A stretch of 64,000 nucleotides of DNA from JBBIJO01 sp037445895 (lineage in GTDB: Bacteria; Bacteroidota; Ignavibacteria; Kapaibacteriales; UBA2268), in contig JBBIJO010000014.1 of assembly GCA_037445895.1 (NCBI GenBank), forward strand, positions 1 through 64,000. The letters run 5' to 3'. The notes below the pieces were generated by a model. It was not told the origin of the DNA, did no database searches, and saw only the letters and a program-made list of their open reading frames with translations. Both the position numbers and the translations under genes were made by a program. Shown in pieces: positions 45,273 through 53,410 of the stretch; the first letter of the stretch is position 1, and each line of letters begins with the position of its first letter.

Positions 45273-46886
45273 CTACATCATCGAAAAATCAATGAAAGGT
45301 TCCTTGAAGTCGGTCATTGCGTTGACGACTAACTCGACAAGGCCTCCGTAGTAAATACCCGATTTTTCTTTTGCCCCATAGAAATCGAGCAAGTCGCGAA
45401 TTTGTCCCTTGCAATTTGAACAAGGTGCACACACATATTTGGGGACTTCGGGGCCCGGAGGTGTATCTGCAAAGGCATCGAGGATTTGTTTGAACTTCTT
45501 TTTGCCACTGATGTGCATTCGCCAGTCTAAAAAGTTATATGGCGACATAACAGCGAACCCACTACCTCCACCACAGCAGTAATTTCGGACGCCGTGGGGT
45601 TCCATTTCGCGAAACTTCGGGGCAATACGTCGCAGAACACGTCTTTGAGGTTCAACAATCCCCATAATTCTAACTGTGTTGCAAGGATCGTGCAAAGTTA
45701 CAGGGAAATAATTCCGCTCTGGGTCGAGTTTCAATCGTCCGCTCGAAACCAAATGTTCGATGAAAGTCATTGCATTTTCAGTTTTGACCTCGTTGCCAAC
45801 AATTCGGTCCGCGATAACTCCCAATGCTTTTGTCTCGTGCCCACATTCCCCCATAATGATTTTCTTCACACCAAGTTTTTTGGCAATTTCAAAGTGCCTT
45901 AGTGCAATTCTTGCAAGTTGAACGTCGTCGTAAAATGCACCATAATTCACACCATCGTATCCAACTAATTCACTCGACAATGTCCATTTAATTCCTGCTG
46001 CGTCGAGAAGTATTGCAAAGGCGGCTGGGTTTTCGGGCCACGAAAGGAACTCTCCCGCATTGTGAATTAAAAGGACATCGGCACCGGCAACGTCCCATTT
46101 AGTTTCGACTGTAATTCCTAACCGCTCTGTCAAGTCTTCGTCTATAAAAGCTACGTTGTCTTTCACAACTTCTGGGAACATCCCTGTGCTTGAACCAACA
46201 AGGAGTTGTTGAATTGTCCCTTTTTCGTGGAGTTCTTTCGCCGAAATTCCAAGTTCCTGGCTGAAAAGTTTCCGGAGCTCACGGGAAATCAAGCCATTGT
46301 CCACTCCAATTGGACAAGCTTGGGCGCAACGTCGGCAAAGCGTGCAACGATAACTTAATTCAACAAGCCTCGAAATCAAAGTCCAATTAAGGGAAATATC
46401 GCCAACTTGAAACTTCTTTAGTATTTGGCTACCGGGTTTAACATATTTGAAATATAATCGACGAAGGACTTCGGCACGGTAGGTAGGCCTATAAACTTCA
46501 AGGTAACCGCTTGCTTCGTAGATTGGGCATTCATTGCTACAAGTTTGGCATTTTGCACAATGCTCCATCGAAAGAATCAATGGTTGGAGAAATGTCCAGT
46601 TATCTTCTTTCGAAAATAATTTAACCAGCCCAGCAATAAATCGTTCAACAAGCGCTTGTTCTTCTTGTTCATTTTTTGGTCGGGGCACACCAATTGCAAC
46701 AACCCCATCGAGCGAAGCATCGACGGCGTCTTTTGCCGATTCACTTAACTTTTTAAATCCGGGAAGTTCCTCCAATTTATCATAAGGAGGTGGTAGCTTA
46801 ATTTCGTCTGTTGGACAAACTTCGACCATTGGATTAAGTCTTGGATTGCTAATTTCTTTAATCTTTATGTTGCCCGTTTTAGCCAT
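45273..46886 (-). CDS. dsrK: DsrK, catalytic subunit of the DsrMK menaquinol:DsrC oxidoreductase
   Basis: A 537-residue HdrD-like iron-sulfur protein. Two ferredoxin clusters are in CAKCQTCSNECP and CTLCRRCAQACP; the catalytic CCG-type region has HDPCNTVRIMG, NYCCGGGSGF and YVCAPCSNCKGQIRDL. DsrK exchanges electrons with the C-terminal disulfide (or trisulfide) of DsrC. The ATG at 46884-46886 has AAGGAG upstream, and the frame overlaps dsrM by 8 bases. It is the final gene of the locus. The longer frame is rejected. Confidence 0.95.
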   Translation of the reverse strand: MAKTGNIKIKEISNPRLNPMVEVCPTDEIKLPPPYDKLEELPGFKKLSESAKDAVDASLDGVVAIGVPRPKNEQEEQALVERFIAGLVKLFSKEDNWTFLQPLILSMEHCAKCQTCSNECPIYEASGYLEVYRPTYRAEVLRRLYFKYVKPGSQILKKFQVGDISLNWTLISRLVELSYRCTLCRRCAQACPIGVDNGLISRELRKLFSQELGISAKELHEKGTIQQLLVGSSTGMFPEVVKDNVAFIDEDLTERLGITVETKWDVAGADVLLIHNAGEFLSWPENPAAFAILLDAAGIKWTLSSELVGYDGVNYGAFYDDVQLARIALRHFEIAKKLGVKKIIMGECGHETKALGVIADRIVGNEVKTENAMTFIEHLVSSGRLKLDPERNYFPVTLHDPCNTVRIMGIVEPQRRVLRRIAPKFREMEPHGVRNYCCGGGSGFAVMSPYNFLDWRMHISGKKKFKQILDAFADTPPGPEVPKYVCAPCSNCKGQIRDLLDFYGAKEKSGIYYGGLVELVVNAMTDFKEPFIDFSMM

Positions 46887-47802
46887 TTTTTTTCTCCTTC
46901 GAAGGCAACGACGAAGCGATAACCAGCCAAGTCGAACTACCGTCGGAACCAATATGGGGTGCAGACCATCGAACTGGGAAATTTAATTGCTTTTCTATCT
47001 TTTGTCGCAACTCCGTTCCGGCAAAATTAGGTTCGTCATCCCAACGAACTTTATGATATGTAAAGTATTTCGCAAAAAAATGCGTCATATGCGTAAATGG
47101 TAAGTAGAATAGAAAAAAAGATAGCAAATACAAATGGAAATATCCTATAACCGAGAGTTCCGGAAAAGGGGAAAACGAAAAAATTCCATAGTAAAATGCA
47201 AACAACTGGAACGAAGCACTATTGGAAATTAACAATAGGAAAAGAGTAAAATATAGAGTTCCTATCAATAAAATATTAAAATAATGGCTTGGATTTGAAT
47301 AAATCGAAAGGTTAGAATCGAAAATCCTTTTTAGAAGCAGAACAACAGCACCAATAATACCCAAAATTGAAGCTCCCCAAAGCAACAAAGTAAGAAATCC
47401 ATAGAATAAATTGCTTTCGGCGAGTTGAGTGTTGGGTTGTTGCCCAAAAATCAATCCAAGGAATATCAAAAAAGTTCCACAAATATATAAATAAAGTGCA
47501 AAGTGGAAAGGAAACGAGCCGAACCAAAGCGAACGGTTATGTTCCCAAACACCTTTCAAGAATACAATTTCTTTTATCATTGTCCAAAGCTCATTTAGGA
47601 AATCTTTTTTAAGTGGTTTGTTCCACCATTCATAGTCCTCGAATCGCGAACCCCCATACTTAGCTTTTCCTTTTTCATGTGGAATCGGGTATAATTCCCA
47701 ACGCAAATGAATGGGCGCAGACGCAATCCGTACTATTTTACCAACAACGAGTATAACGAAAATCGATAACGCAAAATAAAATCCAAAATGCAACAATTCC
47801 AT
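46879..47802 (-). CDS. dsrM: DsrM, membrane cytochrome b subunit
   Basis: A 307-residue NarI-like cytochrome b. Hydrophobic helices begin with GFYFALSIFVILVVG and include FPFHFALYLYICGTFLIFL, ILLIGTLYFTLFLLLISN and FHLYLLSFFLFYLPFTHMTH; histidines in these can bind two b haems. It oxidises menaquinol and gives electrons to DsrK. A GGAG lies 9 bases before ATG 47800-47802. There is no dsrJ, dsrO or dsrP next to it. Confidence 0.93.
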   Translation of the reverse strand: MELLHFGFYFALSIFVILVVGKIVRIASAPIHLRWELYPIPHEKGKAKYGGSRFEDYEWWNKPLKKDFLNELWTMIKEIVFLKGVWEHNRSLWFGSFPFHFALYLYICGTFLIFLGLIFGQQPNTQLAESNLFYGFLTLLLWGASILGIIGAVVLLLKRIFDSNLSIYSNPSHYFNILLIGTLYFTLFLLLISNSASFQLFAFYYGIFSFSPFPELSVIGYFHLYLLSFFLFYLPFTHMTHFFAKYFTYHKVRWDDEPNFAGTELRQKIEKQLNFPVRWSAPHIGSDGSSTWLVIASSLPSKEKKNG

Positions 47803-47868
47803 ATTTTCGCTCCGATTTAAAATTAATTTTAAAAGATCTTCGCTAAGCACTTTTAGAATTAATTAAGC

Positions 47869-47905
47869 ACAGGCTTCCCGAATCGGGAGATACAGGAAGC
47901 ACTGT
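47869..47905 (-). promoter_or_regulatory. Hairpin between dsrC and dsrM
   Basis: An imperfect 10-bp stem (ACAGGCTTCC paired with GGAAGC, A bulge, CTGT) can enclose a smaller one (CCCGA/TCGGG). There is no T-run in the transcription direction, so an RNA-processing or stabilising element is more likely than a terminator. Confidence 0.4.
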
Positions 47906-47918
47906 TTAAGCATTTTTG

Positions 47919-48236
47919 TTAAACGCAACCCGTCGGTTTTGCCAAACCAGCAACTTTGCAAGCACCTTTCGCTGGTCCCGATGGGAACAAGTCGTAAATT
48001 TGCTTCAACGAAAACCCTGTTTCTTTACAGAGTTTACGTATCATTGGAGCAATACCATATTGCTTATAATAGTCGCGTAAATAGTTAATAACCTTCCAAT
48101 GGTCCTGCGACAATTCGGTAATACCTTCCGTTGAAGCAAGTGCTAAGGCAACTTGCACGTTCCATTCTTCTGGATTTTCGATAAATCCATCTTCATCGAC
48201 TTCGACTTTGACTTCATTCCACACAAACGTTGGCAT
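47919..48236 (-). CDS. dsrC: DsrC sulfur carrier
   Basis: A 105-residue DsrC/TusE family protein with the full redox tail GACKVAGLAKPTGCV: Cys93 and penultimate Cys104, ten residues apart, which form the trisulfide intermediate with DsrAB-bound sulfur. Both cysteines identify it as true DsrC rather than TusE-like. It connects DsrAB with DsrMK. Neighbours are dsrL upstream and dsrM downstream. Confidence 0.96.
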   Translation of the reverse strand: MPTFVWNEVKVEVDEDGFIENPEEWNVQVALALASTEGITELSQDHWKVINYLRDYYKQYGIAPMIRKLCKETGFSLKQIYDLFPSGPAKGACKVAGLAKPTGCV

Positions 48237-48277
48237 TTTTTCCCTTTTTGTTTAATTTGACATAACTATTTAATTTA

Positions 48278-50029
48278 TCATCCTGCATAGATGACTTTTC
48301 CAGTTTCTGTATCCCGAGGAGCGATTGCCCCTGTGAAAGGATCCTTCATTTCTATGTAACCACATGGACAAGCTTCGGCACATTTATTACATCCTTTACA
48401 AAGTTCAAGTTTGAATGTATAGGTTTGAAATCTTTGCATCGGTTTATGAATGACCTGGTCTTGGCAAATACTCCAGCAGGTCCCACAGTCGAAACAAGAG
48501 CCACAACTCATACATCTTCGACTTTCGTCGATAACTTGTTCTTCGGTAAATGTGCAGGTAATTTCTTTTTCGAGTTCTTTCAGTCTTTCATCGGGGGGAA
48601 GTTTCAAGGCTTCGTTCCGATACTTTTCGGTATAATAAGAGAAAACTATTTTATCTTTCGTTGCAATTGGATAAGAAAGCTCCGAATCGTCCTCAATCGG
48701 GATACCGCGGAAGTTGCTGTGGATAGTTTCGGCAGCCATCCTTCCTTGGTAAATTGCTATCGTTACTAAACCCAATTCAATGTCGTCGCCGCCAGCATAC
48801 GCTTTTGGGTCCTTAGTGTGAAATTGCCCATCGACTTTTATCCAATCCTTGCCTTCTCGGAAATGTTCCAATCCATAGAAATCTGGTTCTTGGCTTATTG
48901 CTGCAATAATGGTATCGCATTCGTAAGTTTCTTCGGCACCTTCGATTGGAATTGGTCGTCTACGCCCCGATTCGTCCGGCTCGCCAAGTTGCATCTTCTG
49001 GCATTTTACGGAAACAACTCGCTCCCCGTTCAAAATTAAATCTTTCGGTGCAACAAGAAAAACGATATTTACCCCTTCTTCCTCGGCACCAACAATTTCC
49101 TCCTCGATTGCTGGCATTTCTGTTCTCGTCCTTCGGTAAAGTATTGTAACGTCTGCTCCAAGACGTTTCGAGACCCTTGCAGCATCGATAGCGGTATCGC
49201 CGCCGCCAACGACTAAAACCTTTTTTCCAACATCAATGCTCTGGCCGGAATTTATACGATTCAAAAATTCTGTGCCAGTAAATACGTTGGGAGCATCTTC
49301 GCCGGGTAAACCGAGACTTTTGCCCTTGTGCGCACCGATTCCAACAAAAATTGCGTCGAATTCATTGCGAATTGTTTCGTATGGAATGTCCTTCCCAATA
49401 GCAACATTGCATTTTATTTCAACTCCAAGGTTAACAATTCGCTCTATTTCTTTATCGAGGACATCTTCGGGAAGCCGATATTTAGGAATTCCGTAGCGAA
49501 GCATACCCCCAGGTTTGCTAAAAGCTTCGTAAACTGTAACATTGTAGCCTCGTCGAGCAAGTTGGTATGCACAAGATAATCCAGCAGGACCGGCACCAAT
49601 AACAGCAATCTTTTCGGGATTAGTTTCTTCCGAAATTTTTGTCAAACGAAAATTATGTTCGAGCGCATAATCTCCGATGAATCTTTCGACACTATTGATT
49701 GCGACCGAACCATCTTTATATTGCCGATTGCAATTTTCCTCGCAAGGATGCGGGCAAACCCGACCACAAACAGCAGGAAAAGGATTACGTTCGGCGAGAA
49801 TATCGAAAGCGAGTCTATATGATTCGTCGTAAGTTCTACCTCGATCCTCGGTTTGAGCAACAGCAAGCAGAACCTCGCGAATTTTTGTCCCGTTAGGACA
49901 ACCAGTTCGGCAAGGAGCTAATTTGGGAAGTTGAGTCGGACGAAGTGGCGAAGTCTCTACTCCGGAACTTCCTGTGCTCGTGCTCCTTATTTTTCCCAAA
50001 GGCTTCTTATCTTTTTTCACAAGTCCCAT
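48278..50029 (-). CDS. dsrL: DsrL, NAD(P)H-type iron-sulfur flavoprotein
   Basis: A 583-residue GltD-like flavoprotein with C-terminal ferredoxin. Order: N-terminal Cys cluster (APCRTGCPNGTKI, then FPAVCGRVCPHPCEENCNR), FAD site (AVIGAGPAGLSCAYQLARRG), NAD(P)-binding site (VLVVGGGDTAIDAARVSKRL), and two ferredoxin clusters (CMSCGSCFDCGTCWSICQ and CKGCNKCAEACPCGYI). DsrL from Allochromatium (about 650 residues) couples NAD(H) to DsrAB in sulfur oxidation; shorter forms also occur with reductive DsrAB. Position between dsrN and dsrC favours DsrL over an ordinary glutamate synthase small chain. Confidence 0.88.
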   Translation of the reverse strand: MGLVKKDKKPLGKIRSTSTGSSGVETSPLRPTQLPKLAPCRTGCPNGTKIREVLLAVAQTEDRGRTYDESYRLAFDILAERNPFPAVCGRVCPHPCEENCNRQYKDGSVAINSVERFIGDYALEHNFRLTKISEETNPEKIAVIGAGPAGLSCAYQLARRGYNVTVYEAFSKPGGMLRYGIPKYRLPEDVLDKEIERIVNLGVEIKCNVAIGKDIPYETIRNEFDAIFVGIGAHKGKSLGLPGEDAPNVFTGTEFLNRINSGQSIDVGKKVLVVGGGDTAIDAARVSKRLGADVTILYRRTRTEMPAIEEEIVGAEEEGVNIVFLVAPKDLILNGERVVSVKCQKMQLGEPDESGRRRPIPIEGAEETYECDTIIAAISQEPDFYGLEHFREGKDWIKVDGQFHTKDPKAYAGGDDIELGLVTIAIYQGRMAAETIHSNFRGIPIEDDSELSYPIATKDKIVFSYYTEKYRNEALKLPPDERLKELEKEITCTFTEEQVIDESRRCMSCGSCFDCGTCWSICQDQVIHKPMQRFQTYTFKLELCKGCNKCAEACPCGYIEMKDPFTGAIAPRDTETGKVIYAG

Positions 50030-50076
50030 TTCGCATCCCCCTTAAATATCGTAAAAAAGTAATTTATAATTTTCCC

Positions 50077-50514
50077 TTAATATCCTCCGTAAGGATACAT
50101 CCCCTGCTTAATTTTCTCCATCCCCAAGAGCAAATTGTCGTGCTTTGTTTCATCGTAGAGCAAATATTCAAGAAGATATAACACAATCGGCGATTTAACT
50201 TCTTTCAAGGCTTCTTTTGCCAACGAGATGGTTTTCTTTTCAATCTCATCGTGTTCTTGAACAAGCGACCAAAAAGTTGCTAAATCCTCGGGATTCATAG
50301 AAATTGGCTTAGTTTCAAGATGATCAATTATTAACTGTTGCACTCGACGATGCATTACAGAATCCTGGCGAATAACTTCCATAACAAGATGAACCAATGG
50401 ATTTTCTGTCCTTTTTATTATTTCCGTTGTATTCTTGATTGACGCATCCTCGATTTTTTGCCATTGCTTTAAAAGTTCAACGAACTTTTCGAGCGTTTCC
50501 TTCTGCGTTGCCAT
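50077..50514 (-). CDS. Ferritin-like four-helix protein in the dsr operon
   Basis: A 145-residue all-helical protein (MATQKETLEKFVELLKQWQ). It consists of two similar halves: IEDASIKNTTEI with EVIRQDSVMHRR, and DEIEKKTISLAK with EYLLYDETKHDN. The E in each first helix and the D-x3-H or E-x2-H in each second helix are arranged as in ferritin-like diiron or metal-binding bundles. The start uses AAAGGAG upstream of ATG 50512-50514. No family name is known to me. Position between dsrN and dsrL suggests a link to sulfite reduction or its oxygen protection. Confidence 0.65.
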   Translation of the reverse strand: MATQKETLEKFVELLKQWQKIEDASIKNTTEIIKRTENPLVHLVMEVIRQDSVMHRRVQQLIIDHLETKPISMNPEDLATFWSLVQEHDEIEKKTISLAKEALKEVKSPIVLYLLEYLLYDETKHDNLLLGMEKIKQGMYPYGGY

Positions 50515-50558
50515 AACTTTCTCCTTTATTAACAATTTAAAATTAATGAAAACAAAAA

Positions 50559-51974
50559 CTATTTAGGGATACCAATCATATTTCTGTATTTACCAATGTT
50601 TTTATACATTTTACATATCTCAATAAATTTTTTCGACCAATCGGGGCATCCCAAACTATGTAAATGTAGATAACTTGCAAATACGTTCCGTTGAAGCAAT
50701 CCATCGCGGGAATTAATTGCTCCAACACCTCGTTCAACATTAATACAAGTTCGAACTTCTCGGTTAGCTTCCAAAATAAAGGAATAATGGAACTCGTGTG
50801 CTTTGATTTTTGAGCCTACTTCGAAATAAGGGTTTGCCGAATCGACTACCCCTTCGAAATACCCGTGACCAACAGGCTTTTTACTAAGCGAAACGGTTAT
50901 TGGGAAAATCCCGACCAATTCGTAAGTTTCTTCGAGCTTAATGTTTTCGGCGAGGTAAATCAAGCCTCCACATTCGGCAAAAATTGGGAAATCGGCTTTG
51001 GATTTTTCTTTCAAATCGAGCATAAAGCTTTTATTTTTTGAAAGTTCCCGAGCGTAATTTTCTGGAAATCCACCGCCGATATATAGTCCATCAATATCTG
51101 GCAAGAAAGGCTCGTCGAATGCAGAAATTTGGACCAATTCGGCTCCTTCGTTTGCTAAAGCTTCGAGGTTCTCTGGATAATAGAACGTAAATGCCTTGTC
51201 GTATAAATATCCTATGCGGACAGTCATTTCTTTCGGTTTTTCCTTTCCTTTTATTTCTTGCGAAACGAATATGTCGTTTGCGGAGTTGCCTATTTCTATA
51301 AGTCTGCCGACATCGACATAATTTTCAACGATTGTTTCGGCATTGTCAATTGCAAGACGAGCTTTCTCGTATTCTTGTGGTGTAACAAGTCCGAGATGGC
51401 GCGAAGGGAATAACTCGATATCTTGCAATCGAGGAATTGCGCCAATAACTTCGACCCCTGTCGTATCTTCGATAGATTTCGTAATAATTTCTTTATGTCG
51501 CATTCCTGAATAATTGTTGATTATAACCCCACCGAGTTGTATCCCGATGTCGAGGTATTTTGCTCCCCAAACTATAGCTGCAGCTGTTCGAGTCATTTTT
51601 GCGACATTTACAATTAGTATGACTGGCGCATCAAGTAACTTTGCTAATTCGGCGGTGCTATGGGTTCCTTTTTCGTCGAAGCCATCGAAAAACCCCCTGT
51701 TCCCTTCAATAATAGCAAAGCCATTCGAATCGGTATTCGATAGGAAGGATTCCAAAACCCGTTCTCTATCCATTATAAATGTGTCGAGATTTCGCGCCGC
51801 TAAACCCGCAGCAGCGGTTAGCCAACTCGAATCGATATAGTCTGGACCCTTTTTAAAAGGATAAACTTCTATTCCTTTATGTTTCAGCAAAGAACACAAC
51901 CCAACAGAAACAAGTGTTTTCCCACTGTCGCCGGATAAGCCTGCAATTACAACCCGAGGAACTTTAATGTTCAT
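50559..51974 (-). CDS. dsrN: DsrN, CbiA-type siroheme amidase
   Basis: A 471-residue cobyrinate a,c-diamide synthase-like protein. N-terminal P-loop region VVIAGLSGDSGKTLVSVGL; middle domain IEGNRGFFDGFDEKGTHSTA; C-terminal class I glutaminase with PIFAECGGLIYLAENI. Within dsr loci it amidates siroheme to the form used by DsrAB. ATG 51972-51974 is preceded by AGGTGA. It follows the dsrD terminator. Confidence 0.92.
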   Translation of the reverse strand: MNIKVPRVVIAGLSGDSGKTLVSVGLCSLLKHKGIEVYPFKKGPDYIDSSWLTAAAGLAARNLDTFIMDRERVLESFLSNTDSNGFAIIEGNRGFFDGFDEKGTHSTAELAKLLDAPVILIVNVAKMTRTAAAIVWGAKYLDIGIQLGGVIINNYSGMRHKEIITKSIEDTTGVEVIGAIPRLQDIELFPSRHLGLVTPQEYEKARLAIDNAETIVENYVDVGRLIEIGNSANDIFVSQEIKGKEKPKEMTVRIGYLYDKAFTFYYPENLEALANEGAELVQISAFDEPFLPDIDGLYIGGGFPENYARELSKNKSFMLDLKEKSKADFPIFAECGGLIYLAENIKLEETYELVGIFPITVSLSKKPVGHGYFEGVVDSANPYFEVGSKIKAHEFHYSFILEANREVRTCINVERGVGAINSRDGLLQRNVFASYLHLHSLGCPDWSKKFIEICKMYKNIGKYRNMIGIPK

Positions 51975-51989
51975 AATTCACCTGCGTCG

Positions 51990-52018
51990 AAAGACAAAGG
52001 GCTCCCCGAAGAGAGCCC
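51990..52018 (-). terminator. UUCG-capped intrinsic terminator after dsrD
   Basis: Minus strand: 8-bp stem GGGCUCUC/GGGAGCCC closed by UUCG, then UUUGUCUUU. It is 10 bases past the dsrD stop and before the dsrN start, so it can lower expression of the downstream dsrN-dsrK part relative to dsrABD. Confidence 0.75.
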
Positions 52019-52027
52019 AACTTTACG

Positions 52028-52282
52028 TTATTCGTTTTGAGCACCTTCCTTGTGTGGGATTTCGAGATAGCTCCCACCAAAGTAAGTGTAAACAAGTCGC
52101 CCCGAGTTTACTAATTCTTTTATCGCTTCTTTGCACAAGGCTTTATCGCAACGGTCATCGCCGAATAGTTCTATTGCACCTTTTGTTAAATCGGTTGCTT
52201 TCCATTTTTTCATTCCCATCGTGTCTTTTACCATCTTATACATAGCCTCGGCAACTTCTTCGATTGATACCTGTCCAGCCAT
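52028..52282 (-). CDS. dsrD: DsrD, activator of DsrAB
   Basis: An 84-residue winged-helix protein (MAGQVSIEEVAEAMYKMVKD, ELVNSGRLVYTYFGGSYLEI) of standard DsrD length. DsrD allosterically stimulates sulfite reduction by DsrAB and is a marker of the reductive pathway. It lies 8 bases after dsrB and is followed by the UUCG terminator. Confidence 0.95.
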   Translation of the reverse strand: MAGQVSIEEVAEAMYKMVKDTMGMKKWKATDLTKGAIELFGDDRCDKALCKEAIKELVNSGRLVYTYFGGSYLEIPHKEGAQNE

Positions 52283-52290
52283 AATTCCTC

Positions 52291-53373
52291 CTAATATGTT
52301 AAATGAACAGAGGTTTTGTATGTTAAACCTGCATGTTTGAAATCGTCAATATGCTGTTTTGTAAATTCAACCCCAATTAGTTTAAAGAACTTGGGCCAAC
52401 CAATTCTTTCAATCCATTCGCCAACGCGTTCGTGTTTGTGGGCATTCGACGCCCATACTTCAACAATCTTTTTCACCGTTTCGACTACCTCGGGCCATCG
52501 AGGGGGGTTGTTGGGCAAATATGGCACTGCCAATTTGGAGAACATTGGTTCGGTTCGAGCGTTCGAAACTTTTCCTCCGACCCATATCGAAATACCGTCG
52601 GTATCCGGATTGTTCAATGGCATCGCGGGACAAACTGTATAGCAATTTGCACAATACATACATTTTTCTTCCTCGACTTCTACCGTTGGTTTCCCGTCGA
52701 AAGTAGCGGGGCGAATTGCGGCTGTTGGGCACGAAGCAACAACATTTGGTATTTCGCACACCTTCGGTAGAAGGTCCTTTTTCACCACAGGAGCCCGAGT
52801 ATGAATCCCAAGTATTGCGATATCGGAGCAATGAACTGCTCCACACATATTCAAGCAACAAGCAAGCGCCAATCGAATTTTAGCTGGAAGTTTCATTGTT
52901 TTGAAGTAATCGACCAACTCGTCCATAACTGCTTTGACAACTCCAGAAGCGTCGGTCGCCGCAGAATGACAATGCACCCAACCTTGGGTATGAACCATAC
53001 TAGAAATAGCATTACCGGTGCCCCCGACGGGATGCCCAAGTGCTTCCAATTCCTGTATCAATGGGTCAATCTTGTTGGGATCGGTTAGGAGAAATTCAAC
53101 GTTGTGCCGAGATGTAAATCGGAGATAACCATCGCAATATTTTTCGGCGAGTTCGGCATATTTTCTAATTTTTATTGTGCTTAAAAGTCGTGGCGATGCG
53201 GCTCGAACCGTATAAAGCTTAGCACCAGAATCAGAAGTATGAACAATTACTCCCGGGCGAGGTATCTCATGATATTTCCATCTTCCGTAATTTTCTTTAA
53301 TAATTGGGGGTAAGAATTTCTCGTAGGATGGTGGACCAATGTCCGTTATGCGTTTTTGAGTTGTTTCTGCCAT
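52291..53373 (-). CDS. dsrB: Dissimilatory sulfite reductase beta subunit
   Basis: A 360-residue DsrB. Siroheme-[4Fe-4S] residues are in LACCLNMCGAVHCSDIAIL; TQGWVHCHSAATDASG is the conserved region before it; the ferredoxin domain has CMYCANCYTVCPAMPL. With DsrA it reduces sulfite by six electrons with DsrC as co-substrate. It is 37 bases after dsrA. Confidence 0.97.
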   Translation of the reverse strand: MAETTQKRITDIGPPSYEKFLPPIIKENYGRWKYHEIPRPGVIVHTSDSGAKLYTVRAASPRLLSTIKIRKYAELAEKYCDGYLRFTSRHNVEFLLTDPNKIDPLIQELEALGHPVGGTGNAISSMVHTQGWVHCHSAATDASGVVKAVMDELVDYFKTMKLPAKIRLALACCLNMCGAVHCSDIAILGIHTRAPVVKKDLLPKVCEIPNVVASCPTAAIRPATFDGKPTVEVEEEKCMYCANCYTVCPAMPLNNPDTDGISIWVGGKVSNARTEPMFSKLAVPYLPNNPPRWPEVVETVKKIVEVWASNAHKHERVGEWIERIGWPKFFKLIGVEFTKQHIDDFKHAGLTYKTSVHLTY

Positions 53374-53410
53374 TTTTTTTCCCCTTCTTTATTTAACAAT
53401 TTACTTAAAT

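Noticed and set aside
48278..50029. Glutamate synthase small subunit (GltD)
   Set aside because: It has an extra C-terminal two-cluster ferredoxin domain and lies between dsrN and dsrC without a gltB; DsrL fits better.
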